A DNA stretch of 64,000 bases from positions 40,678 to 104,677 of the forward strand of contig NBMC01000042.1 in the NCBI GenBank assembly GCA_002084805.1, given 5' to 3'. The notes under the pieces are model-generated. The model saw only the letters and a program-made list of their open reading frames with translations, did not search any database and had not been told where the DNA came from. Shown here in pieces: positions 26,288 through 34,452 of this stretch; position 1 is the stretch's first letter, and each line of letters opens with the position of its first letter. Source of the DNA: Spirochaetaceae bacterium 4572_59 (GTDB taxonomy: Bacteria > Spirochaetota > Spirochaetia > DSM-2461). The position numbers were made by a program, and so were the translations under genes.

Positions 26288-27277
26288 ATGTCGTCAATAG
26301 TGAATACGATTATGGAACTGGGGCATGTCCCGGTTCTCCCTCTGATGGGTGTTAACGGTATAAAACTGACAAATACATCTCTGAAGCAGAATCTGACGGA
26401 TGTGGATACTCAGTTGAAAACGTTGCGGGCTCTGAGGAACAAGTTTCAGCCTGATGGCATGTGTATGCTTATGGACCTGACAGTAGAAGCTGAAGCTCTG
26501 GGGCTGCCGGTTAAAATCGAGGAAAATGAAAGTCCTGTTGTTACAGGGCATAATATCAACACGCTGGAAGACCTTGCGCTTGTGAAAAATGCCTGGACCG
26601 GGAATGGCGGTAGGATGGATCTTTTTGTTGATGTTGTTAAAAATATGGCTGCAGACAATGTTGGTTTGACTATCCCCTATGTAAGTGGTCCTTTCACCCT
26701 GGCAGGAGAGATGATGGGAGTTAATGAACTGACCATGAATACCATTCTGGATCCGGATCTGCTTAAGGCTTTTCTTCCTTTTGCCGTTGAGGTTATTTCC
26801 GATTATGCCAGGAAACTTTTTGAAGCCGGGGCAGATATGGTTTGTGTTCTGGAACCTACTGCTATGATGATATCTCCCGATCAGTTTGAAGAGTTCTCAT
26901 TGGCACCCTTCAGGGATATCCTTTCAAATGTGGATAATAAACCTCTGATTTTGCATATCTGTGGTAATACATCGCACCTGATAGAAAAGATGGGAGCCAG
27001 TGGTGCTGCCGCCCTTAGTCTGGACTGGCAGATTGATATGGAGGATTCCATTAAAAAGATTCCAGAAGATGTTCTTCTTATAGGTAATCTGGATCCTGTA
27101 CAGGTTTTTCTGCAGGGTTCTCCTGAATCTGTTAAAACGAATACTGATGAATTGATAAATAAAATGAAACCCTACAAGAATTTTGTGCTGAGTTCCGGTT
27201 GTGATTTGCCCATAGAGACACCGGATGAGAATTTGCAAGCCTTTATGGATGCGTCCCGGGAAGCTGTTCTGAAATAA
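26288..27277 (+). CDS. Uroporphyrinogen decarboxylase-family methyltransferase-like protein
   Basis: Cytosolic TIM-barrel protein of the URO-D superfamily. Instead of the haem enzyme's N-terminal arginines it has the zinc-site pattern HICGN near residue 219 with SSGCDLP near 300, as in MtaA/MtbA and other cobalamin-dependent methyltransferases. It probably moves a methyl group between a corrinoid protein and a thiol, but no corrinoid protein or activator gene is adjacent. A good AAGGTGG site precedes ATG. No cobalamin riboswitch was seen upstream. 329 residues, normal length. Confidence 0.8.
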   Translation: MSSIVNTIMELGHVPVLPLMGVNGIKLTNTSLKQNLTDVDTQLKTLRALRNKFQPDGMCMLMDLTVEAEALGLPVKIEENESPVVTGHNINTLEDLALVKNAWTGNGGRMDLFVDVVKNMAADNVGLTIPYVSGPFTLAGEMMGVNELTMNTILDPDLLKAFLPFAVEVISDYARKLFEAGADMVCVLEPTAMMISPDQFEEFSLAPFRDILSNVDNKPLILHICGNTSHLIEKMGASGAAALSLDWQIDMEDSIKKIPEDVLLIGNLDPVQVFLQGSPESVKTNTDELINKMKPYKNFVLSSGCDLPIETPDENLQAFMDASREAVLK

Positions 27278-27283
27278 TCTGAA

Positions 27284-27318
27284 TACCGGGATCATTCTGA
27301 ACTTCAGGTATCCCGGTA
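27284..27318. terminator. Hairpin between convergent genes
   Basis: TACCGGGAT (27284-27292) and ATCCCGGTA (27310-27318) pair perfectly between the URO-D-like gene and era. No long T-run follows on either strand, so termination strength is uncertain. Confidence 0.55.
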
Positions 27319-27337
27319 CAGGTTTATTCAGCTGTCT

Positions 27338-28216
27338 TTAATGAAACATCCCTTTCAGCAGATAATCTTTTCGTCTCCACTTGGAATTAACTTTAACCCG
27401 CAGATCCAGTCGGACCTTATAGGGAAAAATCTTTTTAAACTCTTTCAGTGAAGCAATTCGGATCCATTTAATTCGTTTAGCTTGTTTTCCCACGACAATC
27501 CCAACCTGGGATTCGCTCTCTACGGTCAAAAAAGCCCGAACCCACAGTTCTTTTCCCTCGTTCTTCATTTCCATGTCGGCAATTTCCACGTAAAGAGCAT
27601 GGGGGATCTCATCGCTTAGCTGGGAGATAGCCTTTTCCCTGATAATTTCGGCAATCCGGAACTCGGGCTCCTGGTCGGTATAGAACTCTTTGGGGTACAT
27701 CAACTCCCCTTCCGGTGCCAGTTCATAAAGACGGGCTTTCAGCTCATCTACACCTGTTCCGTTCAGGGCTGATGTTTCCATCAGTGCGTCGGGGTGAACA
27801 TTTACAGAAAGAAGACCTTTAATTTCTGTCAGGTGAGTTCCTTTCTGATCGATTTTATTAACAGCCAGAAGAACGGGTTTCTCTTTCTGTTTATTGAGAA
27901 GCTCGATGATTTCCTGTTCTTCTTTTCCGGGAGGACGGGTAGCATCTACCACGTAGAGAATCATATCCGCCTCATCCAGTGAGGAGTAAACGACTTCCTT
28001 GAGGTACTGATTGAATTTCTTATCAGAGTGATGGAAGCCTGGTGTATCTATAAAGACAAGCTGTCCTTCTTCTGTTGTTATTATCCCTCGTATTTTATTC
28101 CGTGTTGTCTGGGGAACATCCGCCGTAATAGATACCTTTTCCCCGCACAGACTATTGAGAAGGGTGGACTTTCCGGCCGATGGACGGCCGATAATGGCAA
28201 CAAACGCCGATTTCAT
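27338..28216 (-). CDS. era: GTPase Era
   Basis: Ribosome-assembly GTPase that binds the 3' end of 16S rRNA. G1 GRPSAGKST is at residues 10-18, G3 DTPG near 57, G4 NKID near 121 and G5 SAL near 148. The C-terminal KH domain (about 205-290) carries the RNA-binding loop, here VGIVVGKQAKR rather than the common IGKxG. Length (292) is normal. Convergent with the URO-D-like gene and divergent from clpP. Confidence 0.95.
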   Translation of the reverse strand: MKSAFVAIIGRPSAGKSTLLNSLCGEKVSITADVPQTTRNKIRGIITTEEGQLVFIDTPGFHHSDKKFNQYLKEVVYSSLDEADMILYVVDATRPPGKEEQEIIELLNKQKEKPVLLAVNKIDQKGTHLTEIKGLLSVNVHPDALMETSALNGTGVDELKARLYELAPEGELMYPKEFYTDQEPEFRIAEIIREKAISQLSDEIPHALYVEIADMEMKNEGKELWVRAFLTVESESQVGIVVGKQAKRIKWIRIASLKEFKKIFPYKVRLDLRVKVNSKWRRKDYLLKGMFH

Positions 28217-28337
28217 ATTTTCATTTCCTTTTGGACTTTGCTCTTTTTCTAATTTATATTAAATTGCCTTTTTGAGCATAATTCTATATATTATTAAAAG
28301 ACGATACGCGAACCGTATTCAGTAAGGAGATTATACT

Positions 28338-28946
28338 ATGATCAGACGCCTGGAGGAAGAGGCTAAAGAGCCAAAAACCAATCTTGAACAGGATGCCCTC
28401 TCACAAAAACTGCTTAAAACCAGAACAATTATCCTTTCAGGAGAGATCAATAAAGAATTGGCCGAAAGGGTTATCAGACAGCTGCTCCTGCTGGAAGCCG
28501 ACGGAGATGATCCCATTAAAGTTTTTATCGACTCCCCCGGAGGAGATGCGGACGCGGGTTTCGCCATCTACGATATGATCCGCTTTGTAAAACCCGATGT
28601 GTACACCATCGGTATGGGACTGGTTGCCAGTGCGGGAGCCATTATCCTGCTGGCAGCTCCTCTTAACAGAAGAATCGCTCTGCCCAATTCCCACTACCTG
28701 ATTCATCAACCCTTAAGCGGTATGCGCGGTGTGGCCACAGAAATTGAGATTCATGCGAACGAATTGGAAAAACTCCGAATTAAAATCAATATACTGATTG
28801 CCAAAGAAACCGGTGTGGATGTGGAGAAGGTCAGTCTGGATACAGACAGGGACTGCTGGATGAATGCCGAAGAGGCACTGGACTATAAACTGGTGACTTC
28901 TACTGTTACAAGCCGTGCCGAACTGGAAATGATCTGCGACAAATAA
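28338..28946 (+). CDS. clpP: ClpP-family protease subunit
   Basis: Serine peptidase that forms the barrel of the Clp protease with an AAA+ partner. The catalytic triad is in place: Ser in GLVASAGAI near residue 97, His in LIHQP near 122 and Asp in DTDRD near 171. The Gly-rich strand SPGGDADAG is present. SAG replaces the usual SMG after the serine, so it may be a second, specialised ClpP rather than the main one; no clpX is adjacent. A GGAGA ribosome site precedes ATG. 202 residues, full length. Confidence 0.92.
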   Translation: MIRRLEEEAKEPKTNLEQDALSQKLLKTRTIILSGEINKELAERVIRQLLLLEADGDDPIKVFIDSPGGDADAGFAIYDMIRFVKPDVYTIGMGLVASAGAIILLAAPLNRRIALPNSHYLIHQPLSGMRGVATEIEIHANELEKLRIKINILIAKETGVDVEKVSLDTDRDCWMNAEEALDYKLVTSTVTSRAELEMICDK

Positions 28947-28975
28947 TTGCAGATCAATAAATAATTTAATAAGAG

Positions 28976-29009
28976 AACCATCCTGAAATTTATCGGGGTG
29001 GTTTTTTGT
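28976..29009 (+). terminator. Rho-independent terminator after clpP
   Basis: AACCATCCTGA and TCGGGGTGGTT pair (two G-T wobbles) around a short loop and run into TTTTTT. Confidence 0.85.
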
Positions 29010-29130
29010 TTGCCGATTTCGCCGGGCAAACAAAAAAGACACTCAAAAAGAATGTCTGAAATGGGCTCGTGGTGTAGCTTTTTTGGTGTAAATTACTGTA
29101 AGGCCTGGTGAAATATTATATGAAGAGTTT

Positions 29131-29373
29131 TTGTCACCAATGAATATTAGTGCATACAGGTTGGCAAAAGATACACATATGCCCGCCACAAGAATCTCTG
29201 AAATAATAAAAGGAAGACGAAAAATCACCGCAGATACAGCACTGAGACTTTCTCAGTATTTTGGAAACTCAGCAGATTTTTGGCTTGGAATTCAGGACGA
29301 ATATGATTTGAGAAAAGTGAGAGAAAAGCTTAAATCTGAACTTCAAAGTATTCAAAAAGCGATTGCTTCATGA
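29131..29373 (+). pseudogene. Orphan HigA-family antitoxin, probably 5'-damaged
   Basis: An HTH XRE protein of the HigA antidote family: ATRISEIIKGRRKITADTALRLS and NSADFWLGIQDEYDLR are diagnostic. In the same frame the homology extends upstream (RPGEILYEEFL from about 29101), but that stretch is preceded by TAA at 29089 and has no ATG or GTG; only ATT at 29092 or TTG at 29131 could start it. No HigB toxin precedes it. It is therefore an orphan whose start has probably been lost, or a gene using a non-standard start. The HTH core itself is intact. Confidence 0.65.
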
Positions 29374-29478
29374 GGATGAAAAAGTGATACCCGTATTGAT
29401 GCCTGTGGGTTAGTTTTTTACATCCGTGACTTGAATACAGTTGCAATATAGTAAATTTAACGCATTAGCGATCCTGGA

Positions 29479-29576
29479 TATAATACAATCATGTTCAGCT
29501 TTGCTATGATCAAAGCTCTAGTCAAGAAAGCAATAAATGGGGCTGTTGTAAAAGTAAAATTGTAATAGCCCTTTTT
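29479..29576 (+). other. Tiny transcription unit: promoter, 24-codon ORF, terminator
   Basis: A perfect TATAAT (29479-29484), a weak -35 (TTTAAC, 17 bp away), an ATG 6 nt downstream at 29491, a 24-residue ORF to TAA at 29563-29565, and a terminator overlapping the ORF end (GGGCTGTTGTAA pairing with TTGTAATAGCCC, then seven Ts). The predicted peptide starts MFSFAMIKAL and is small, hydrophobic and cationic (five Lys, no acidic residue). It could be a type I toxin-like peptide, or the transcript may be a small RNA. Nothing else in 29374-29740 looks like a gene except a possible decayed minus-strand frame at 29577-29710 (HDWYEIAYI... region). Confidence 0.4.
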
Positions 29577-29740
29577 TTCGGTTTCTTCGGAATACCCCTC
29601 GACCCCCATCCAGCTTCATCGTCTTCTACCTCTTTGCTGATATAAGCGATTTCATACCAATCGTGAAAATCTCCGCAACAAGCTACTAAATTTTGAAGCA
29701 GTCGTGGCATGACACTCTGTTATTGAAGGCAGGAGATCCT

Positions 29741-30787
29741 ATGAAACTGTATCAGAGTGTTCTGTTTCCAATACTTCTTTTCCTGTCAGCCTGTTCCTGT
29801 CAAATCCCTGAGGCTCCGGCCGATGAAAGCCTGACAATTATGACCTGGAATGTGCAGAATCTTTTTGATGATATCTCCTCCGGCAGAGAGTATCCGGAAT
29901 TTGATCCGGAAAAATCCGACTGGGGAGAAGATCTTCTTCGTATGCGTCTGGAAAATATCAAAGAGGTCATTTTTTCTGTGCAGAAAGATGGTCCTGATAT
30001 TATTATGCTGCAGGAAGTGGAAAACCGGTCGGTGCTGGAACGGCTGAACAGGGATTATCTGAATGAAGCCTACCCTTATCTGGACGCCTGGGAGTATGAC
30101 GACAGTGCTATCCGCTGTGGCTACCTGTCCCGGCTGGCTCCGGAAAACGTCCATCTGCATTTCCCTGGGAACTATGGATCCTATCCTCTGAGAGCCGTGG
30201 CAGAGATACATTTCAGAGTTGGGGGAGAAGAGCTTGTCATTATGAATAATCACTGGAAATCCCGCTCCGGAGGCTTTATGGCAACAGAATCGGGAAGAAT
30301 CAAGTCCGCTGCTGTTGTTTCATACAGGCTGAAACAGCTGCAGGAGGAAGGAGATCCGGCCGTGATTGTCGTGGGAGATCTGAACGGCAGTTCTTCCGAT
30401 TATAGGTCCGGAGGATCCCAGACCGCTCAGATACCCATAGAGTATGTTCTGGATACCAGTTGGCAGGACAGCCTGTATATTGCCGAAAATCCCGGGGATA
30501 TGTCGACAGTTTCCGACAGGACTGTTCTGTTCTCTCCCTGGAAAGATATGGCGGAAAGCTCTGGGGCTGGTAGCTATTTCTATCAGAATCGCTGGATGAG
30601 GCTGGATCATCTTCACCTGTCTTCAACCCTGTTGGACGGATCCGGCTGGGAGTATGAATCGGCCCGTTGTCTCTGTGATTCCTGGCTTTGCGACCCTGAA
30701 GGTCATCCTTCTCGTTGGGAGAGCTGGAACGGTAGTGGATACTCTGATCACTTCCCTTTAATTCTGACGTTACAGAAAGTGGAATAG
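29741..30787 (+). CDS. Endonuclease/exonuclease/phosphatase-family lipoprotein
   Basis: Exported lipoprotein: signal ends at FLSACS (Cys about residue 18). The rest is the EEP fold, with TWNVQN near 36, the metal-binding Glu in LQEVEN near 92, NNHWKSR near 168, GDLNG near 212 and the terminal SDHFPL. All catalytic motifs look intact, so an extracytoplasmic nuclease or phosphodiesterase is likely, perhaps for scavenging phosphate or nucleotides from DNA. I chose ATG 29741, preceded by AGGAGA; an in-frame upstream start would spoil the signal peptide. Confidence 0.88.
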   Translation: MKLYQSVLFPILLFLSACSCQIPEAPADESLTIMTWNVQNLFDDISSGREYPEFDPEKSDWGEDLLRMRLENIKEVIFSVQKDGPDIIMLQEVENRSVLERLNRDYLNEAYPYLDAWEYDDSAIRCGYLSRLAPENVHLHFPGNYGSYPLRAVAEIHFRVGGEELVIMNNHWKSRSGGFMATESGRIKSAAVVSYRLKQLQEEGDPAVIVVGDLNGSSSDYRSGGSQTAQIPIEYVLDTSWQDSLYIAENPGDMSTVSDRTVLFSPWKDMAESSGAGSYFYQNRWMRLDHLHLSSTLLDGSGWEYESARCLCDSWLCDPEGHPSRWESWNGSGYSDHFPLILTLQKVE

Positions 30788-30884
30788 GATAATTCGCAGT
30801 AATTTACCCTATTTCTCCTGTCTTCTCTAGGCGAACAGCTCTAATGTTCTGATAATAGCAGAATAATATAAACAGGAGATATTC

Positions 30885-32102
30885 ATGATAGATTATACAA
30901 GCTATGCCGACGTTGTCCTTAAAAAGGGTGTAAACCTGAAAAAAGGGCAAAATCTTTTAATAAACTGTAATGCCGGAAATTATGATCTGGCTAGAGTTCT
31001 GGCGGAAAGAGCCTACTCTCTGGCTGCGGGATATGTGAAAATCAACGTGCATGATAACTATATAACAAAAGCCAGACTGGCCGCCCAGGAGGGTGAACAG
31101 CTGGAGTATTTTCCCAACTATGAAGTTGTCATGGGGCATCAGATGCTTTCTGAGGACTGGGCCCGGATCCGGATCGACAGCACCGAAGAGCTGGATGTGC
31201 TGAAAGACGCCGATGCTGAAAAGCTGGGAACGGCTTCCAAGGCTCAGCGTAAAACCATGAAATTTGTTTCAAAGTCTATGATGAATGATGAACACAGCTG
31301 GTGTGTTATCGCCGCCCCCGGTCCTCAGTGGGCCAAGAAAGTTCTGGGAGAAAATGCCAGTACCGAAGAGCTCTGGGACACACTAAAACCTATTTTAAGA
31401 CTGGACTCGGATGATCCTACTGCCCGTTGGGAGGAACATGCGACGAAGCTTCAGGATAGAAGCCGTAAACTGAATGAGATGAAAATAGACAGCATCCATT
31501 TCAAATCGGGAGTCACTGACCTGACTATCGGTCTGAACAGGATCTCTCTCTGGGCAGGCGGACCAGCTCCTCTTCCCGATGGAAGCCTCTTTTTTCCCAA
31601 TCTTCCTACAGAGGAAGTTTTTACAACCCCCGATTACAGCCGTTGTGACGGTACTGTTAACGTAACAAAATCTCTGAAGGTTCTGGAGACCATGGTAGAT
31701 AATGCCTGGTTTCGTTTTGAAAAGGGGAAGGTTGTAGATTTCGGCGCGGATCAGGGACAGAATGTGCTGGAGAAATTCCTGAATATGGATGAGGGATCCC
31801 GCTCTCTGGGTGAAGTTGCTCTTGTAGATGAGAACTCTCCCATCGCCGCAAGCGGCCTTCTTTTCGGTTCCATTCTCTATGACGAAAATGCCTCCTGTCA
31901 CATTGCCCTTGGTGCCGGGTATCCCACCTGTCTGGATCTGCCTTCCGGAGTCTCCTCCGAGGAGGATCTGAAGAAGAACGGCTGCAATACCTCTCTGGTT
32001 CATACGGACTTTATGATCGGGTCTCCCGATCTGGATGTCACAGGGAAAGATGCCGGCGGAAAGGAATTCCTCATTATCCGTCAGGGCTCTTTTGTCCTCT
32101 AA
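30885..32102 (+). CDS. M29-family aminopeptidase (AmpS/PepS)
   Basis: Cytosolic dinuclear-metal aminopeptidase, related to the thermophilic T aminopeptidase, releasing N-terminal residues from peptides. Family features include GVNLKKGQNLLIN at the start, the metal-ligand regions around LPTEEVFTTPDY (near residue 245) and HIALGAGYP (near 345), and HTDFMIGS towards the end. A GGAGA site precedes ATG. 405 residues, full length. Monocistronic, convergent with rmuC. Confidence 0.9.
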   Translation: MIDYTSYADVVLKKGVNLKKGQNLLINCNAGNYDLARVLAERAYSLAAGYVKINVHDNYITKARLAAQEGEQLEYFPNYEVVMGHQMLSEDWARIRIDSTEELDVLKDADAEKLGTASKAQRKTMKFVSKSMMNDEHSWCVIAAPGPQWAKKVLGENASTEELWDTLKPILRLDSDDPTARWEEHATKLQDRSRKLNEMKIDSIHFKSGVTDLTIGLNRISLWAGGPAPLPDGSLFFPNLPTEEVFTTPDYSRCDGTVNVTKSLKVLETMVDNAWFRFEKGKVVDFGADQGQNVLEKFLNMDEGSRSLGEVALVDENSPIAASGLLFGSILYDENASCHIALGAGYPTCLDLPSGVSSEEDLKKNGCNTSLVHTDFMIGSPDLDVTGKDAGGKEFLIIRQGSFVL

Positions 32103-32108
32103 TTGACC

Positions 32109-32966
32109 CTATCTGTCCGGACTATCCATGGCCCGGATAGTCCGGTCCATCTTCTCCATACGGGAGGAGGCATCCTCCCAGGATTTCTGCAGGTTTTTCA
32201 GATGTGTTCCCGTTAGGCTGAACTGGCGGACCAGAGTATCGTAATCCTGCCGGACCTGAGCAACCAGGTTCATCAATTCACGGCTCCTGTTTGAAAAGGA
32301 GTATCCTCTGAACCCGTATACTACTGTCTGCAGGTAGACAAAAAGGTTGGATGGGCTTACAGGCAGTATGCCGATTTTCAACAGTTCGTTTATCAGTTTC
32401 CCCCCATCACGTATAAACGCCCGGTAGTATATCCCTTCTGACGGGATATACATCAGAGCAAAGGGAAGGGTTCCTTCCCGGGGCAGAATGTACTTTTCTG
32501 CAATGGATTTGCCGTGTTGTAGAAAGACCTTTCGAACCGGAGCTGACAGTGTATCCGAGGGCGAATCCATAAGGCTCTGTATCTGTTCCAAGGAGAACTT
32601 GGCATCTACGGCAACCTTGTAGCTTCCCATTAGAATAACCGCATCTGCTCTCTGCCCGTTGGAAAATCCGTATTGAAAACTATAGCTTTCAGGGGGGAGC
32701 CAGTTCCGTATCAGCTCCTCCATCATGGTTTCTCCCAGGCCGCCTCTCATACGGGGATTGCTGAATATCCGGTTTATTTCCTCCAGCTGCCCTGCCATCC
32801 GATCCAGTTGTTCCAGCCGGCCGTTCATTTGATACAGTAGTTCAGAGGGGTCCTTCTGATTCTGGAAATCTTCTGAGGACGTTCTTTTCTTAAGCAGCAG
32901 AAATATCAGGATAAGGCATAAAAGGCTCATGAAGCAGCCAAAGATCAGAAGCGAATTTGTGGTCAT
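32109..32966 (-). CDS. rmuC: RmuC-family DNA recombination protein, short form
   Basis: An N-terminal membrane helix (FGCFMSLLCLILIFLLL) and a short coiled coil lead to the RmuC nuclease-like core: RGGLGE near 83, QRADAVI and VAVDAKFSL near 112-130, YIPSEGIYYRAF near 180, and SPSNLFVYLQTV near 212. RmuC limits inversions or repeat rearrangement in other bacteria. At 285 residues it lacks most of the long coiled coil of E. coli RmuC (475) but the core seems complete. It starts 4 nt after the cobQ stop, so the two are co-transcribed. Confidence 0.82.
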   Translation of the reverse strand: MTTNSLLIFGCFMSLLCLILIFLLLKKRTSSEDFQNQKDPSELLYQMNGRLEQLDRMAGQLEEINRIFSNPRMRGGLGETMMEELIRNWLPPESYSFQYGFSNGQRADAVILMGSYKVAVDAKFSLEQIQSLMDSPSDTLSAPVRKVFLQHGKSIAEKYILPREGTLPFALMYIPSEGIYYRAFIRDGGKLINELLKIGILPVSPSNLFVYLQTVVYGFRGYSFSNRSRELMNLVAQVRQDYDTLVRQFSLTGTHLKNLQKSWEDASSRMEKMDRTIRAMDSPDR

Positions 32967-32970
32967 GTTC

Positions 32971-34362
32971 CTACTCCTGCTTCAAACCGATCAGGCGGTC
33001 CAGAGCATTCATATCAACGGCATTTTCCACTGCATCGGCGATCCGTTCAAACTCCCGCTCTCTGAGAAGCTCTTCGCATTCTCCCTCTTCTTCCACCTTC
33101 CATCCCAGGGACTTCAGGAATGCTCTCCGGAAGGATAAATTATCAAAGATTCCGTGCATATAGCTTCCCCAGCACTTTCCATTTGCAGAGAGGGCCCCAT
33201 CCTTAGATCCGTCTTCACGGTGGTACAGAGGAGCCGCATTGCCCCTCAGAAGGGATTCTCCCATATGAATCTCGTAACCTTTTATGGTGCTGCCATTCAG
33301 CTTCCTGATAAAGCCTCTCTCCGCATCAAGGGTTCCTCTGCTTTGAATGGTTATCTTTTTATCTGAAAAATTTGTTTCCACAGGGAGTAGTCCCAGACCG
33401 CTGACGTCTCCCCCTGTCCCTTCTAATCCATGGGGATCCCGGATTGTCTCTCCCATTATCTGATAGCCGCCGCAGATGCCCGCAACGGCTATACCCTGTT
33501 TCGCAAGGGCTTGGATCCTGTCAAAAAGACCGGTTTCACGGAGCCATCCAAGATCGCTCAGAGTTGTTTTTGAACCAGGCAGGATAATGGCCGCAGGATG
33601 GCCCAGTTCGGCAGTACTGCTGACAAAGCGTATCTTTACACCCTTTTCCCTGAGAAAGGGATCCATGTCATCATAATTGGACAGGCGGGGGAATTTGATA
33701 ACGGCAATATCCAGGCCGTCCTCATCTCCCCATTGCCTCTTTCTCTCGATAAATACCGAATCCTCTTGGGCTAGGTAGATGTCCGGTATATAGGGGATAA
33801 TTCCTAGGGTGGGGACCCCTCCGCAGCGCTCTGTGAGCATATCTATCCCGGGCATGAGCAGAGCCGGATCTCCCCGGAATTTATTGATCAGGAAGCCGCG
33901 GATCATCTCCCTGTCCTCATCCACCAGTTCCAGAGTTCCATAAAGGGAGGCAAACACGCCCCCTCTGTCTATATCTCCTGCCAGGAGAACAGGGGCTTTC
34001 AGGTAGCGGGCCACTGCCATATTGACGATTTCATGTGCTTTCAGATTGATTTCAGCAGGACTGCCCGCACCCTCGGCTATGACAATATCATTTTCTGCAC
34101 AGAGCCGGTCCATGGCGCCGGTCACTTTGGGCCACAGGTCTTTTTTCGCCATGTAGTAGTGGCCTGCCGCCCGGGCCTGTACCACCTGGGCCCTGCCAAT
34201 TTCATTTCCCCGGGGAGTAACAAAGGAGTTGAGGGCCATATTCTGGGATTTGAAGGGGGCCACCCGGTATCCCCTGCGGCTGTATATCCGGCAGAAAGCT
34301 GCCACCAGTATACTTTTACCTGCATCGGAGCAGGTTCCCTGAATCATCAATGTGTGTGCCAT
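32971..34362 (-). CDS. cobQ: Cobyric acid synthase lacking an internal block
   Basis: Enzyme that amidates four carboxyls of adenosylcobyrinate using glutamine and ATP. The N-terminal dethiobiotin-synthetase-like domain has the P-loop TCSDAGKS, FKSQNMALNS, and GAGSPAEIN near 98; the C-terminal glutaminase domain has the catalytic Cys in GICGGYQ near 297 and His in HGIFDN near 401. Directly after GRAQVVQARAAG the normal about 35-residue segment with the highly conserved MNP(V/I)LLKP motif is missing and the chain resumes at the YY...LWP helix, still in frame (plus-strand position about 34160). Length is 463 against a usual 480-510. Activity is doubtful if the gap is real. Confidence 0.88.
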   Translation of the reverse strand: MAHTLMIQGTCSDAGKSILVAAFCRIYSRRGYRVAPFKSQNMALNSFVTPRGNEIGRAQVVQARAAGHYYMAKKDLWPKVTGAMDRLCAENDIVIAEGAGSPAEINLKAHEIVNMAVARYLKAPVLLAGDIDRGGVFASLYGTLELVDEDREMIRGFLINKFRGDPALLMPGIDMLTERCGGVPTLGIIPYIPDIYLAQEDSVFIERKRQWGDEDGLDIAVIKFPRLSNYDDMDPFLREKGVKIRFVSSTAELGHPAAIILPGSKTTLSDLGWLRETGLFDRIQALAKQGIAVAGICGGYQIMGETIRDPHGLEGTGGDVSGLGLLPVETNFSDKKITIQSRGTLDAERGFIRKLNGSTIKGYEIHMGESLLRGNAAPLYHREDGSKDGALSANGKCWGSYMHGIFDNLSFRRAFLKSLGWKVEEEGECEELLREREFERIADAVENAVDMNALDRLIGLKQE

Positions 34363-34452
34363 TCTTTATCTCCCCGGAATCATTGAACACTATAAAAGCT
34401 CTAAGTGTCAAATAATAGACCTTCTTGCCACAAATCGTTATGATAGGATATT

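Noticed and set aside
29522..29710. Minus-strand frame with HDWYEIAYI as a possible gene.
   Set aside because: No start signal, short, and overlaps the tiny unit's terminator; at best a decayed remnant.
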